Assembly: GCA_012184525.1 (NCBI GenBank)
Contig: WOFQ01000003.1
Coordinates: forward strand, 1,426,001-1,490,000
Origin: Xenoacremonium recifei
Lineage: Eukaryota; Ascomycota; Sordariomycetes; Hypocreales; Nectriaceae
Reading direction: 5' to 3'
Length of the DNA stretch: 64,000 nucleotides
Shown: piece by piece, positions 47,208 to 58,276 of the stretch
Layout of the letters: each line of letters begins with the position of its first letter
How positions within the stretch are numbered: the stretch's first letter is position 1
Position numbers and translations under genes: made by a program
Notes under the pieces: generated by a model
The model's input: only the letters and a program-made list of their open reading frames with translations
The model's database searches: none
What the model was told of the DNA's origin: nothing

Positions 47208-47972
47208 TTAGATGGGCTTGATCTTGAAGTGCAGCGCGATCAAGCTGAAGACCAGCGCCTTAAGATCTTGTACCAGGTAGTAGAACACGCGGAGTCCTTC
47301 TGGGTCAGCTGATTCTGTGACGTCCACCAATGATCCTATCTTGGCGGTCTATCATCGCTATTAGTCCTGTCTTCCCAGCTTCGGTCGGTCGTAGGTGATC
47401 GTGACTGACCTCGAACGCAATGTGGTCGTTCCCGATCCGGATCTCAAGCTCCTGTCGGCCGTCCTTGTTCTTCTGCGGCCATTTCGAGTCATCTTCCCTG
47501 TTTTCGGTTAGGGCATTGTGAAGGCAGAGGTCGAAGAAACGTTGCTGCATACTTGGTGATTTCGCTGGTCTTGATGATGCGCTTGATCTCGTCCACGACC
47601 ACCGAGCTGACGCACACTACGCTCTACCTGTTAGCAGCCATGCGCCATCTTATAAAGGTTCAGCAATAGCCCAGTACGTACTTTCTTTGCGAATGAGGCT
47701 GTCGTTTCGGTAATTCGAGTTATTGGCATACCGAGCGACAGCGCTGCGACCATCACCGACCACTCGGAAGTCGAATTCTGGAACGAGAATCTTGTAAGCA
47801 TTTCGAGGCAGTGAATCGATCTATCATCGCAACCGACCGAGGAATTCGTGTCCGAAACGGCCCATATGGCCGGAGCTATGATGAGGGGTGAGCATCGACC
47901 CGAAGTTGGGGAGGGACAGGGGCGATTGCCGTACTAGTATCGCAAGTAGAAGGGTTCGCTGGAGGCTGCCAT
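47208..47972 (-). CDS. Mago nashi, exon junction complex core protein
   Basis: Partner of Y14 that locks eIF4A3 on spliced mRNA. Six exons, 47972-47935, 47875-47838, 47777-47682, 47616-47553, 47497-47410 and 47348-47208, give exactly 154 residues with all phases consistent. The spliced protein starts [20 protein letters not shown] and contains [81 protein letters not shown] and ends [11 protein letters not shown], all hallmark Mago segments. Five introns in under 0.8 kb, with two exons of only 38 nt. It is divergent from the beta-COP gene. Confidence 0.95.
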
Positions 47973-48583
47973 GTCGACTGGTACTGCTTCGCCGTCTCCT
48001 AGAAGGATAAAGCAATGGAGAACTCGGTTTCGTCGAGGCAATCTTGACAAGGCTGAAGAATGCGGGACACTTGAGATCCGTACAAGAACTACCAGGGAGG
48101 TGAGGTGTGGCAACGCACGGACTGCAAGGGCCTGTAGCGGGGCATCCACCCAAATTCGCGGTCGAGTAGCCTTGCCTCACCGCGCCTTCGCTGAGGTGAG
48201 GGAGGTGCTTGGCTACGGCCATCTCACGTGACGTCCATGGTGGGCTCGCTTAGTGCCACCTGTTCGACGCTGCTGGCAGGACAGATCTTCAAGAAGCTGA
48301 AGTCGTCCAAGAGAGCTGGCCGTACCATTCCTCTCTATCCTCGGGGACACTGGCAACTCTGGTCCAGCCACTACGCGCTGCGATTCTGCAATCGAATGGC
48401 CCTGGCGGAATCCCCCGTTTGCCCCGACTCTTGAAGCTGGAGAGCTCCTCAACGCCCCTCGAGCCCCTGAGAACCTCCCCACCGCCGCCCTGTCGACGCT
48501 ACCATCTCACCTCTCCTCCTACCTCGATCCACGGCCACGTCGCATCTCACAACCCAAGCTAGCTGCAGGTGCTTCTCGTCAAC
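47973..48583. promoter_or_regulatory. Divergent promoter, Mago / beta-COP
   Basis: 611 nt between two head-to-head start codons; pyrimidine-rich near the beta-COP start. No element identified. Confidence 0.45.
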
Positions 48584-51500
48584 ATGTCTGGCTTTCTGGA
48601 GAACGCCTACAGCCTTGTCCACCAGGACAATGCCGCCGACGTCCCAACGGTCTCCGACCTGCGCATGCAGTTGGAGAAGGGCACCGATGAGACCAAGGTC
48701 GAGACCATGAAGCGCATCTTGACCATCATGCTCAACGGCGACCCCATGCCGACGCTCCTCATGCACATTATCCGATTCGTCATGCCCTCCAAATACAAGC
48801 CGCTCAAGAAGCTCCTCTACTTCTACTACGAGATCTGCCCGAAGCTCGATAGTAGCGGAAAGTTGAAGCAAGAGATGATCCTTGTCTGGTAAGGCGCCTG
48901 GAGACTGCTGCAATCCATTGTAACTCTGACTGATATCCTGCGCAGTAACGGTATCCGAAACGACCTTCAACATCCGAACGAGTACATTCGAGGAAACACA
49001 CTGCGATTCCTGTGCAAGTTGAGGGAAGCCGAGTTGATCGAGCCTCTCCTATCCTCAGCTCGATCATGCCTTGAGCACCGTCACGTCTACGTCCGAAAGA
49101 ATGCCGTCTTCGCTGTTTCGTCCATTTACCTGCACTCGCCATCCCTGATTCCCGACGCCTCAGAACTCATTTCTACCTTCTTGGAGGGCGAGACGGATCC
49201 TACCTGCAAGAGGAACGCTTTCGCAGCCTTGGCCAGCATCAACCACGACGCTGCCCTCGTGTATCTGAGCTCTGTGTTTGAGGGCATTCCTAATGCAGAG
49301 GAACTATTACAATTGGTGGAGCTTGAGTTCATTCGCAAAGATGCCGTACAAAACTCCCAGAACAAGGTCGGTCTGCGCCAAAGTTATCTCGGAAGTTCTA
49401 CCATCTAACTCGTAATAGGCTCGGTACCTGAGGTTAATATTTGACCTTCTCGAAGCGAGCACCTCGACTGTCGTATACGAAGCCGCATCTTCCTTGACTG
49501 CTCTGACCAACAACCCTGTCGCCGTCAAAGCCGCCGCCGCCAAGTTCATCGAGCTCAGCATCAAGGAGGCCGACAACAATGTCAAGCTCATCGTCCTCGA
49601 TAGAGTCGATCAGCTTCGCAAAAAGAACGAGGGTGTCTTGGATGATCTCATCATGGAGATCTTGCGAGTTCTCTCCAGTCCGGACATTGACGTACGGAGG
49701 AAGGCTCTTGGAATCGCATTGGAGATGGTGTCAAGCAAGAACGTCGAGGAGGTCGTCCTGCTCCTGAAGAAGGAGCTCGCCAAAACTGTGGACCAGGAGT
49801 ATGAGAAGAACGCCGAGTACAGGTCTCTTCTTATTCACTCCATCCATCAATGCGCCATCAAGTTCTCCGAGGTCGCGGCCAGTGTGGTAGAGCTCCTCAT
49901 GGATTTCATTGCCGACTTCAACAATGCTTCCGCGGTTGATGTCATCAATTTTGTCAAGGAAGTTGTTGAGAAGTTCCCGAATCTCCGAACCACAATTGTC
50001 CAGCGCCTCGTTGCTACTTTGGCCGAGGTGCGGGCTGGCAAGGTTTACAGAGGGATCATGTGGATTGTGGGCGAATACTCCCTCGAAGAGACGGATATCC
50101 GGGATGCTTGGAGAAGAATACGGGCCAGTCTGGGTGAGATTCCCATTCTTGCCTCAGAGCAACGACTGTTGGAAGATCAAGATGGTGGAGAGAAGCCCGA
50201 GGAGCACGTCAACGGACACTCAAAGCCAGCAGCTCCCACTGGTTCGCGAAAGGTTCTTGCCGACGGCACGTACGCCACAGAGACGGCACTCACCAGCAAC
50301 TCGTCGGCAGCTGCTAAGTTGGAGGCTGTCAAGGCTGCACAGAAGCCTCCCCTGCGTCAACTCATCCTTGACGGTGATTACTACCTGGCAACCGTGCTCT
50401 CCTCCACCCTTGTCAAGCTGGTGATGCGACACTCGGAGATCTCGTCTGATAAGGCGCGGACAAATGCTTTGAGGGCAGAGGCCATGCTCATTATGATCTC
50501 TATTCTGCGTGTTGGTCAGTCACAGTTTGTCAAGGCCCCCATTGACGAGGACTCTGTAGACCGAATCATGTCGTGTGTCCGCTCCCTGTCTGAATTTGAG
50601 GAGAAGAAGGAACTCGAGACCGTCTGGCTGGATGACACTCGCAAGGCTTTCCGTGCCATGGTTCAGGTGGAGGAGAAGAAGCGAGCGGCCAAGGAGGCGT
50701 TCGAGAAGGCAAAGACTGCCATTCAAGTCGATGATATTGTCCAAATCCGACAGCTCTCCAAGAAGAACACCACCGATGGTCTGGACGAGATCGAGCAGGA
50801 CCTCGAGAGAGCCACTGGTGGCGAGGCCACAACCGAAGACCTTTCCTCCAAACTCAGCCGTGTCGTTCAGCTTACCGGTTTCTCAGATCCCGTGTATGCT
50901 GAGGCATATGTCAAGGTCCACCAGTTCGACATCGTCCTCGATGTGCTTCTTGTCAACCAGACGACTGAGACGCTCCAGAACCTCTCGGTTGAGTTCGCTA
51001 CCTTGGGAGATCTCAAAGTCGTCGAGCGCCCCACGACGCAAAATCTCGGACCCCACGATTTCCACAACGTCCAGTGCACGGTCAAGGTCTCCTCGACGGA
51101 CACTGGTGTCATTTTTGGCAATGTCGTTTACGACGGCGCACACTCCACCGACACCAATGTTGTCATCCTCAACGACCTTCACGTGGATATCATGGATTAC
51201 ATCCAGCCCGCCACCTGCACCGAGACGCAGTTCCGTACCATGTGGACCGAGTTCGAATGGGAGAACAAGGTCAACATCAACTCCAAGGCAAAGTCGCTGC
51301 GCGAGTTCTTGGAGCAACTCATGGCTTGCACCAACATGAACTGCTTGACTCCTGAAGCAAGCCTCAAGGGCGACTGTCAATTTTTGAGCGCCAACCTCTA
51401 TGCCCGCAGCGTCTTTGGTAAGTTTACTGACTCTGGCATTGGATGACTCACATGTACTAACGTTTGTTCTGCAGGCGAGGATGCTCTGGCCAACTTGAGC

Positions 51501-51623
51501 ATCGAGAAGGAGGGTGAGGATGGACCCATCACCGGATTCGTCCGGATAAGGAGCAGATCTCAGGGTCTGGCATTGAGCCTGGGGTCGTTGAAAGGCTTGA
51601 ACAAGATAGGATCAACTGCTTAA
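48584..51623 (+). CDS. SEC26: Coatomer subunit beta (beta-COP, Sec26)
   Basis: COPI coat subunit for retrograde Golgi-to-ER transport. Exons 48584-48888, 48946-49366, 49419-51417 and 51475-51623 give 957 residues. N-terminal adaptin-type HEAT repeats: [24 protein letters not shown]-like [58 protein letters not shown]. An acidic linker (about 50150-50300) precedes the appendage domain: [40 protein letters not shown] and the end [20 protein letters not shown]. Length and order match the family. Confidence 0.96.
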
Positions 51624-52312
51624 TGCCTTTGAGGCCTTGGCCAGCGGCTTTGGATGGCCTGTCAGAATGGCTCATTGCGGCGTGTGGTTTTGTCACGACG
51701 ATGGATGGAGCGGAGTCAGGGGTGGAGCATGTTAATGGGTGTTTTCCCACCAAAAGGCTATGCGAATGGAATACTGGTAGAGTTCAATGTAGCAGGCTAG
51801 GTAGACATCGATTCACACAAATAAGGTACATTGTTTTACATTGTTAAACAGAGTCTTGGAAAGCCCCCTGTTGATAAGGTCAGTGACGCAAGAAGTCGGA
51901 GAGGCTGGTATGATGTTTCAGGGGAAATCTAAGACTAGACCAGGACACATGACTGGATCAATGAAAGGCATTATGTTCTCAATTATACGCTATAGAGTAG
52001 TATCCAGGCGACACTGCAAACCATGTACATTTCATGATGCGGGCAGTGTGCTTCGGCAAAATGTCGACAATCCGATCAACTCCAGAACCAATGATGCCGT
52101 GTGGTGGGAAGGAAATGGGTATTATCCAGGCATATTCAAGTAAGTGACGAAACAAGGCTGGGGGAGTAGGTGCAGGTGTATCAGAAATCGCTGATGGAAA
52201 TGTAGAAAAGTCATAGATCGGGGCCTCATGCATCATTAAGAGGGACAGGTTGCCTCTCAGGTCGGGCATCAAGTCGGTATAGGATAGACGGCGATAGATC
52301 TTCGAAGAGCGC
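51624..52312. other. Convergent 3' intergenic region
   Basis: 689 nt between stop codons of beta-COP and the UBTD-like gene; small ORFs only, nothing recognised. Confidence 0.45.
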
Positions 52313-53320
52313 CTAACGGTTGAAGACGAGAGCGTTCACAACGTGGCCGTTCTGCCAGCCTTGTGCTGTAAGGGACGAGTCCTCCTTGAGAATTTTCCCC
52401 ATGTAGGCCAGTCGGATCTTCTTTGATGAGTCGAGCTAACAGGAAGAGTCAGTATGCACAGCGTCTTCGCAGTCGACGAGTGAAAGGGTCCATCTTACCC
52501 CAGAACGGCGGACGATCTTCCGCGTCACGCTCCTCACGGTCTCAGTTTCTGAGATATGGATACCGATGTCCTTTCCGTTCTCGCTGAGCCTCGCCCGCAG
52601 AGCAACTTGTTCTCGCACGTCAATGACCTCTTTTCCCTTTTCTATTTTGCGGCGTTCCAAATCTTCGTCGCTCATCTCATCCTCTGCTGTGGTCTCGTCA
52701 CCAGCCGCCGACAGGTCTCCCTTGTCTACGGCTTCTCCCTCTTCTACAACATTCCGCGGATCGCATACAATCCATTCCGGTATTTGGTAGTAATTCCCCA
52801 GAGCATCGTAGACCCCGTTGGCGAGGTCTCCCGTGGGAAGCGATATCTCGGCAGCGGAAAGAATCATTTGCGCTGTCCCTCGAGCATCGGACTCGTCATC
52901 CTGCGCATCTTGATGGCTCGACTCCCAAAGCACCTCCAAGGCAGCGCGAATGGTCTGCCAGATCTCAGGGCGCCCGGTAACTCTAGTATCGAAGAAATCG
53001 GCGCGTTCTTTAGCCAGATCGCGCTTCGTCCAGGTTCGGTCGTGCGAGGTCCATTCGTGTAATCGCAAGGGCTTGTCGATGTGCTGGTCGAGAGGGCGGC
53101 GTTCGCGATGTCGGCGGCGAGGATGGTTCTCGGCCGAAGCTGTCTGAGCGCTCTCGGGGAGCGTGAGAGGCGGAGGGTTGATAGCCCGCGATGATGCGTT
53201 CGGCGCACCGCCGGGATATGGCGAGTTCGGGCCCGAAGACCGAGAGAAGCAGCAGCCCTGAGATGCAGTGCGTTAGCAACGAGCCGACGGACGAGTGCAG
53301 CAGCGGGATCATCACACCAT
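52313..53320 (-). CDS. UBTD-like ubiquitin-domain protein with N-terminal acylation motif
   Basis: Exons 53320-53318 (the ATG only), 53257-52499 and 52435-52313 give 294 residues. Splicing the lone ATG to GGCTGCTGC yields MGCCFSRSSGPNSPYPGG, a classic Gly2 myristoylation plus Cys3/Cys4 palmitoylation motif. A basic linker (NHPRRRHRERRPLDQHIDKP) is followed by the DC-UbP/UBTD2-type N-terminal ubiquitin-binding domain (LHEWTSHDRTWTKRDLAKER, FFDTRVTGRPEIWQTIRAAL, GVYDALGNYYQIPEWIVCDP). A C-terminal ubiquitin-like fold (DIGIHISETETVRSVTRKIV, KIRLAYMGKILKEDSSL, GWQNGHVVNALVFNR) completes it. Human relatives UBTD1/2 bind E2 enzymes; a membrane-bound ubiquitin adaptor is inferred here. Confidence 0.88.
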
Positions 53321-54602
53321 CTTGGTTATTTGTATCCTGGAAGACTTGATCCGGTTCTTGGGATTCCAGAGATAGGAGCGGCTCGTAAAGGTTGCGAGAA
53401 GGGGCCCGGGGGTCAGCGCATTGCCATCGCTGGCCTGAGTCGAGGTCGAAGAGCGATGGTTGGGTTGAGTTGTCCGCAACAGAAGAGTGACAGCAGGGTG
53501 AGGGATTGAGGGCGTCAAAGGCAGTTACAGGGGGGGTTGATGACTGGGCGAATATCCAGCCAACTAGCCTACCCCAGGGACCAAATTCCTAGGTGAAGAC
53601 GAAACCGGCTACGTGCCTCTCGCCAGGATCTAGACGGGACCGGCGCAGTGCTAGCCTAGAACTTGGAGAGATATTGCTAGTTGCGGGATGCCGTTGGAAC
53701 GGCGGCGGACGGTGGCCAAAGTTATCGAGAAGTGGCGGCACAGCGAAGTTGGCGCGGTTGGGCGACTGCCGAGCGGGCGGATGCTGCTGTAGCGTGTCGT
53801 CTGCCCCTTGCAGCGAGGTATCTCTGGCGAGGCCCGAAGAAGGGCGAAGACGAAAATAGACGATGTATACCACGAGTTGTTATGGAGAGGGGAAGAATAG
53901 CAGGCGAGGGATGCAAGAGGAATAGGGCATGGTGGAAGGCTTGAAGAGAGTTTGGTCCTTGTGGATGTCGGCATCTCAGTGGAATAAGGTAAGGAATACG
54001 GAGTACAAGGCCAGGAAAGAGGTACTTCCAGGGTCCCAGGTACCGGAGTGGGGGCCATAATCAGGCCAAAGCGTGAGAGACCGGAACTTGATGGTACATG
54101 GCGCCTTCATGATACTTTAATGAGAGCACGATATGCACTGAATTAACAATGACCTCACACAGCCCTGTTTCTGGCATAATGTAGTGGCAGCATTCAACTT
54201 AGAAGCTTCTCTCTTTCCGTTTTCTCTTTTTAATGGGTGGATGGGGGAGAGGAGTTTCTTGTGTAGGGTAGCTCACGGCGAGTTGGGTCAATGAAAGACG
54301 GATTGAAAGTCTTCAATGGGCCCTGTTTCTCCCTCGATCCGCGGGCATTTACGATACACACAATTCAGGAAAAACACGGGGCCATGGTAGGCTTACAAAT
54401 AAATGCAATACCATCATCATTGCTCCCAGTTTTAGAGAATATTATTTGATGCGTTAGTGAGTCAACATTCACCGAGGTGAAGAGGAGGGATTGTCTCACC
54501 GAACCGGTCCACTCACTTCCTTCATCAACACATCGGTCCCTACGTTAGGCCTCCCTGGTTATCATAATTGCAGCGCCCTCATCATTCCACCACTTCTCCA
54601 CG
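53321..54602. promoter_or_regulatory. Divergent intergenic region, UBTD-like / H3K9 methyltransferase
   Basis: 1.28 kb between head-to-head starts. Open frames of up to 135 codons (around 53590-54058) have random composition; I treat them as noncoding. Confidence 0.45.
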
Positions 54603-55763
54603 ATGGAGAACACTGGCATGGCCAGCTCAACCAATAAGCACTTCTTTCATCACGGACAGCCCGTGCGATCAGCCTGAAGTTCTGCTGTTCAAGGATCACC
54701 GTGCTAATCTGTCTGCCAGGGCCTCGAAGATGAGAAGCGAGACTGCCACTGGTGCCAGATCCGCTCATTTCCTACACATGCGGCCATCCCAATAACTCTC
54801 GTCAATGACATTGACACAGATGTCTTGCCCAGGGACTTTCGCTTCATCGACGACATGGTATTAGGCCACACAGTACAGCGGGCCGAGGATAGTTTCCGAA
54901 GCGGCTGCACTTGCGAAAGCAATACGGATTGCCAATATGCCGGCTGCCAGTGCTTAGCAGACCTCGACGAAGACGAGAGCGAGGACGGTGATGACGACGA
55001 AGCGTATATGGAGGACGATGACGTTCGGCCTCGTCGTAAGGCGTATGCATACCATAGCCACGGCGCGAAGGCCGGTTTGCTTCGATCCAAGTTTCTCAAC
55101 TCCAAGATGCCTATCTATGAGTGCCATCAGGGTTGCTCTTGCGGCACCGACTGTCCCAACCGCGTGGTCGAGCGTGGTAGAACGATTCCGCTGCAAATAT
55201 TCCGCACCAAGGACCGAGGATGGGGAAAGTATATCAGGGGCCTCTGGCAAACGTTACAACGTCCTGGACTAACATGCTGCTGAATAGGAGTCCGATCTCC
55301 CGTGACCATAAAGAGAGGTCAATTTGTAGACCGTTACCTTGGTGAAGTCATCACCTCTGCTGAGGCAGATCGACGACGGTCGGCTTCAGCCATCTCACAG
55401 CGCAAAGACGTCTACCTCTTTGCGCTCGACAAGTTCACCGACATCGACTCGCTAGACCCGCGGCTCAAGGGGCCGCCCCTGGAAGTTGATGGAGAGTTCA
55501 TGTCGGGCCCGACGCGGTTCATCAACCATTCATGCGACCCAAACATGCGCATTTTCGCGCGAGTAGGGGATCACGCAGACAAGCACCTTCACGACCTGGC
55601 TTTATTCGCCATCAAAGACATACCAAAGGGCCAAGAACTCACCTTCGACTACGTTGACGGTGCTGCGATAGTTGGGGAAGAGCACGAAGAATGGGACGAA
55701 AACGCCGCTCATATGACTCCTTGTCTCTGCGGGAGCAAAAAATGTCGAAAGTTCCTGTGGTGA
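54603..55763 (+). CDS. Histone H3 Lys9 methyltransferase, DIM-5/Clr4 type
   Basis: SET-domain enzyme that makes H3K9 methylation, upstream of heterochromatin and, in many filamentous fungi, DNA methylation. Best model: 54603-54662, 54720-55224 and 55288-55763, 346 residues. The N-terminus contains TNKHFFHHGQP. Pre-SET zinc-cluster cysteines: CTCESNTDCQYAGCQC, YECHQGCSCGTDCPN. SET: RGRTIPLQIFRTKDRGWG, VRSPVTIKRGQFVDRYLGE, RKDVYLFALDKF, GPTRFINHSCDPNMRIFARV, GQELTFDYV. Post-SET zinc site: CLCGSKKCRKFLW. All catalytic motifs are intact. The second intron has a branch CTAAC and TAG acceptor, but the only frame-preserving donor reads GAAAGT instead of GT; the nearby GTATAT donor breaks the frame. 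The first intron donor (GTGCGA) is also weak. Confidence 0.9.
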
Positions 55764-56411
55764 TTGAGCAAAGAATGCAGATTGTGGGATCTTGTTCATC
55801 ATGGAGAAAGAAATATGAGGGTGTCCCGAGAGGAGTTGCGTGTGAGGTATGATGTTCAAGGCTGAATGAACATTGGGGACGATACAATGACCTTGACTGC
55901 AAAGGTGCAATCCCACAACGTCACGCTGGGCTTGGATCACCCAATTGTCTTTGGTACACGGCGGCTATGGAAGCACTCGCCTGGAAAAAGACACAAGTGG
56001 GATTCACCAACCGCCAAGCATTGAACGATACTTTTGTTGGAACCCGCTGCTTCGTGATCTGGCATCGCGTGCTTCTTTGTAGCTATCGTTGCTTGCAGGT
56101 TAACTGCGGTTGGCCACGGATACCCTTTGATGAGAAGCAGCTAGGCACAACGCGTGTTCACAACACACCACTATAGTTCTCTAAGCAAACGGTATGACAT
56201 TTTCTGTCCATGTTCGGTTGTTTTTTTGATCCAAGTGGTTTATCAGCTGGAATTTCCTGCCGATTGAGAGATTTGCTCATCTTGCAATCCAAACGGAGCG
56301 GTGAGTTTGAAGACCTATCTGGCGACAGTAGAGCAAAGGCACAGCAAAGTCACGAACGCCATCAATTAAAAACCTTGAAACATTCGGAAGACTATTTACG
56401 TTCATAAAGAA
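55764..56411. other. Intergenic region
   Basis: 648 nt between same-strand genes; no coding or repeat signal seen. Confidence 0.45.
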
Positions 56412-57428
56412 ATGGCCGACCAAAGTCTTCCCGTGGACGACCCTCCCAAGGCGCCGCATCACGAAGCAACAACTCGTCAATCTGACATTCCTCCTCGATA
56501 TGGAACTATCGCCCGAGGTCCTCGACGTCGACAACTGCAAAACGCCTATCTTTTATATACTCAAATCTTGCGAGGCAGACCGAACCCTCTTTGGACTTGG
56601 TGCGGCCGCACACCTTGTCTGGACGAAGCTCATCTCTTTTGTCGCTCAAGTCTGTTTCTGCTGCGCAACTCTCGGGCCGCAAATGATATTCCAGTTGATG
56701 TATACTTCTCCCAGTTTGGTGAGACAACGTCAAAGCTTCTATTCCCTGATATTGAGAGCATGGAAGCGGTGATGGCCAAGAACGTCGCGATCCAGGCTTT
56801 GGCTACATCGCCACCCGTTGTGGCTGCGTTCTGGAGGCTCACGTATGGCATGAAACGATGGCAGACCGATTTCACACAGCAGAGCCTTTGGAGCATGATA
56901 GTGGAGGCACGGTCGACTTTGGGCAACTTCGTTTCTGAAGCTGATTCTGCGAAGAAGATTCAGTTTGTGCACATGTATCTGGGTCCGACACTTGAGCAGA
57001 TGACCGAGAACTGGACCCAACTCGATTATGTTTTGCAGTTTTTGCTCTCAGCAGAGTTATGGCGAGAATACGGCAGCAGACTATGGCCCGACTGGAACTT
57101 TGGATCGGTAGAGCGGAATGTAGAGCTATTGTCCGCTTTGCTTTTGCATCTGTGTTATATGTACAGAGATGGATGCTTTACAATCGAGTACTTCATGGAC
57201 GAGGAGCGATGGAACGAGGTATGGACGCAGTGGTTCAACGAGGTTGCTCTGACCACACGACAACCTGATCTGACTGATTTGGAGATGAAGTCGTTCGTAC
57301 CGCGGCATGGCTTCCCGGAAGACGAGCGCGACTTCTTGACCAGGGTCGGGTATCTTGGTATAACTAGGACATATATCGAGTCGATGACGGCCGCTTCTTC
57401 ATCAGGTAGAAACAAGCCAAGTTCTTGA
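56412..57428 (+). CDS. Hypothetical protein
   Basis: Open frame of 338 residues from the ATG at 56412. Residues from about 90 to 325 have natural, protein-like composition (DIPVDVYFSQFGETTSKLLF, QFVHMYLGPTLEQMTENWTQ, LLSALLLHLCYMYRDGCFTI, FTIEYFMDEERWNEVWTQWF) and are probably real. The first 90 residues are Arg/Pro/Cys/Trp-rich and less convincing; in the +2-shifted frame from 56500 a competing stretch (MELSPEVLDVDNCKTPIFYI) looks at least as natural. An unrecognised intron, a frameshift or a later start is therefore possible. No domain recognised. Confidence 0.55.
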   Translation: MADQSLPVDDPPKAPHHEATTRQSDIPPRYGTIARGPRRRQLQNAYLLYTQILRGRPNPLWTWCGRTPCLDEAHLFCRSSLFLLRNSRAANDIPVDVYFSQFGETTSKLLFPDIESMEAVMAKNVAIQALATSPPVVAAFWRLTYGMKRWQTDFTQQSLWSMIVEARSTLGNFVSEADSAKKIQFVHMYLGPTLEQMTENWTQLDYVLQFLLSAELWREYGSRLWPDWNFGSVERNVELLSALLLHLCYMYRDGCFTIEYFMDEERWNEVWTQWFNEVALTTRQPDLTDLEMKSFVPRHGFPEDERDFLTRVGYLGITRTYIESMTAASSSGRNKPSS

Positions 57429-58276
57429 GATAGTCTGTTGAGTGTCTTGAGATTGAGACCAATGACTGCAAACCATGTTTACAATCTTCGGTCTAGGGAG
57501 TATCGCATCACTTTCTGGATAGTAATCTTTGCAATTGTATCTTTGCTTATTATGTTGCTTTCCAAGTAAATACTTGCAACCAGCTCCCCCGACCTCCTGG
57601 ATCGAGAGTGTGAATTCTATGAGCCGTAGAACGTCAGTTTAGAATGCCAGAGTCCGACACTTTATCTTATTAGCAACCCTGGTTTGATAGAGACGAATGT
57701 GCTACTACAAGCTTCAGTCTCACTCTCTTTTCATATGTAGCTAGTGTTCAGTGAGAAAGCCGATTGAATTGGGTTGGGACAAGATAAATTCAGCACTCCG
57801 TAGTTGGTGAACACACACTGAGACACGGGACGCACCACTCCCCTCGTATAATTGACATACACGACACTTCCTTTTATTGATGGAAAAATCCAGTCGGCCC
57901 TTACTAAAACTTGACTATCGGAATACGTCTCCCTTACCATTGACACTGTTGCCATCGCGATGGACCAAGGCCAAATATCACAGCATCATCTACCGCCCTC
58001 TCATAGCTGCAGCCTGGATTCATGGTGGCGTGTGGGATCTATGTCACATAAAGGAAGCTGCAGAGCGACGATGATTTTACAAACAATGTATTGACCAAAA
58101 ACGACAACTCTCTGAACGAAAAGAATGTAACTATGAATCGACTCTGAAGAGACCCAAAAGAATGTAGCGTCGACCGAAATATCACCTTCAACAGCCAAAC
58201 CGAACGCAAACCCACGCAGCTCCCCTCGCAGTTCCGTGTGTTGAACCGGTCCCGCGGAACACATCTCGTTAGTTCC
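57429..58276. other. Convergent 3' intergenic region
   Basis: 848 nt between the hypothetical gene and the kinase-like gene; AT-rich, nothing recognised. Confidence 0.45.

Noticed and set aside
53651..54058. 135-codon ORF upstream of the UBTD-like gene
   Set aside because: Pro/Ser/Thr-rich random composition and overlapping ORFs on both strands; more likely promoter or UTR.
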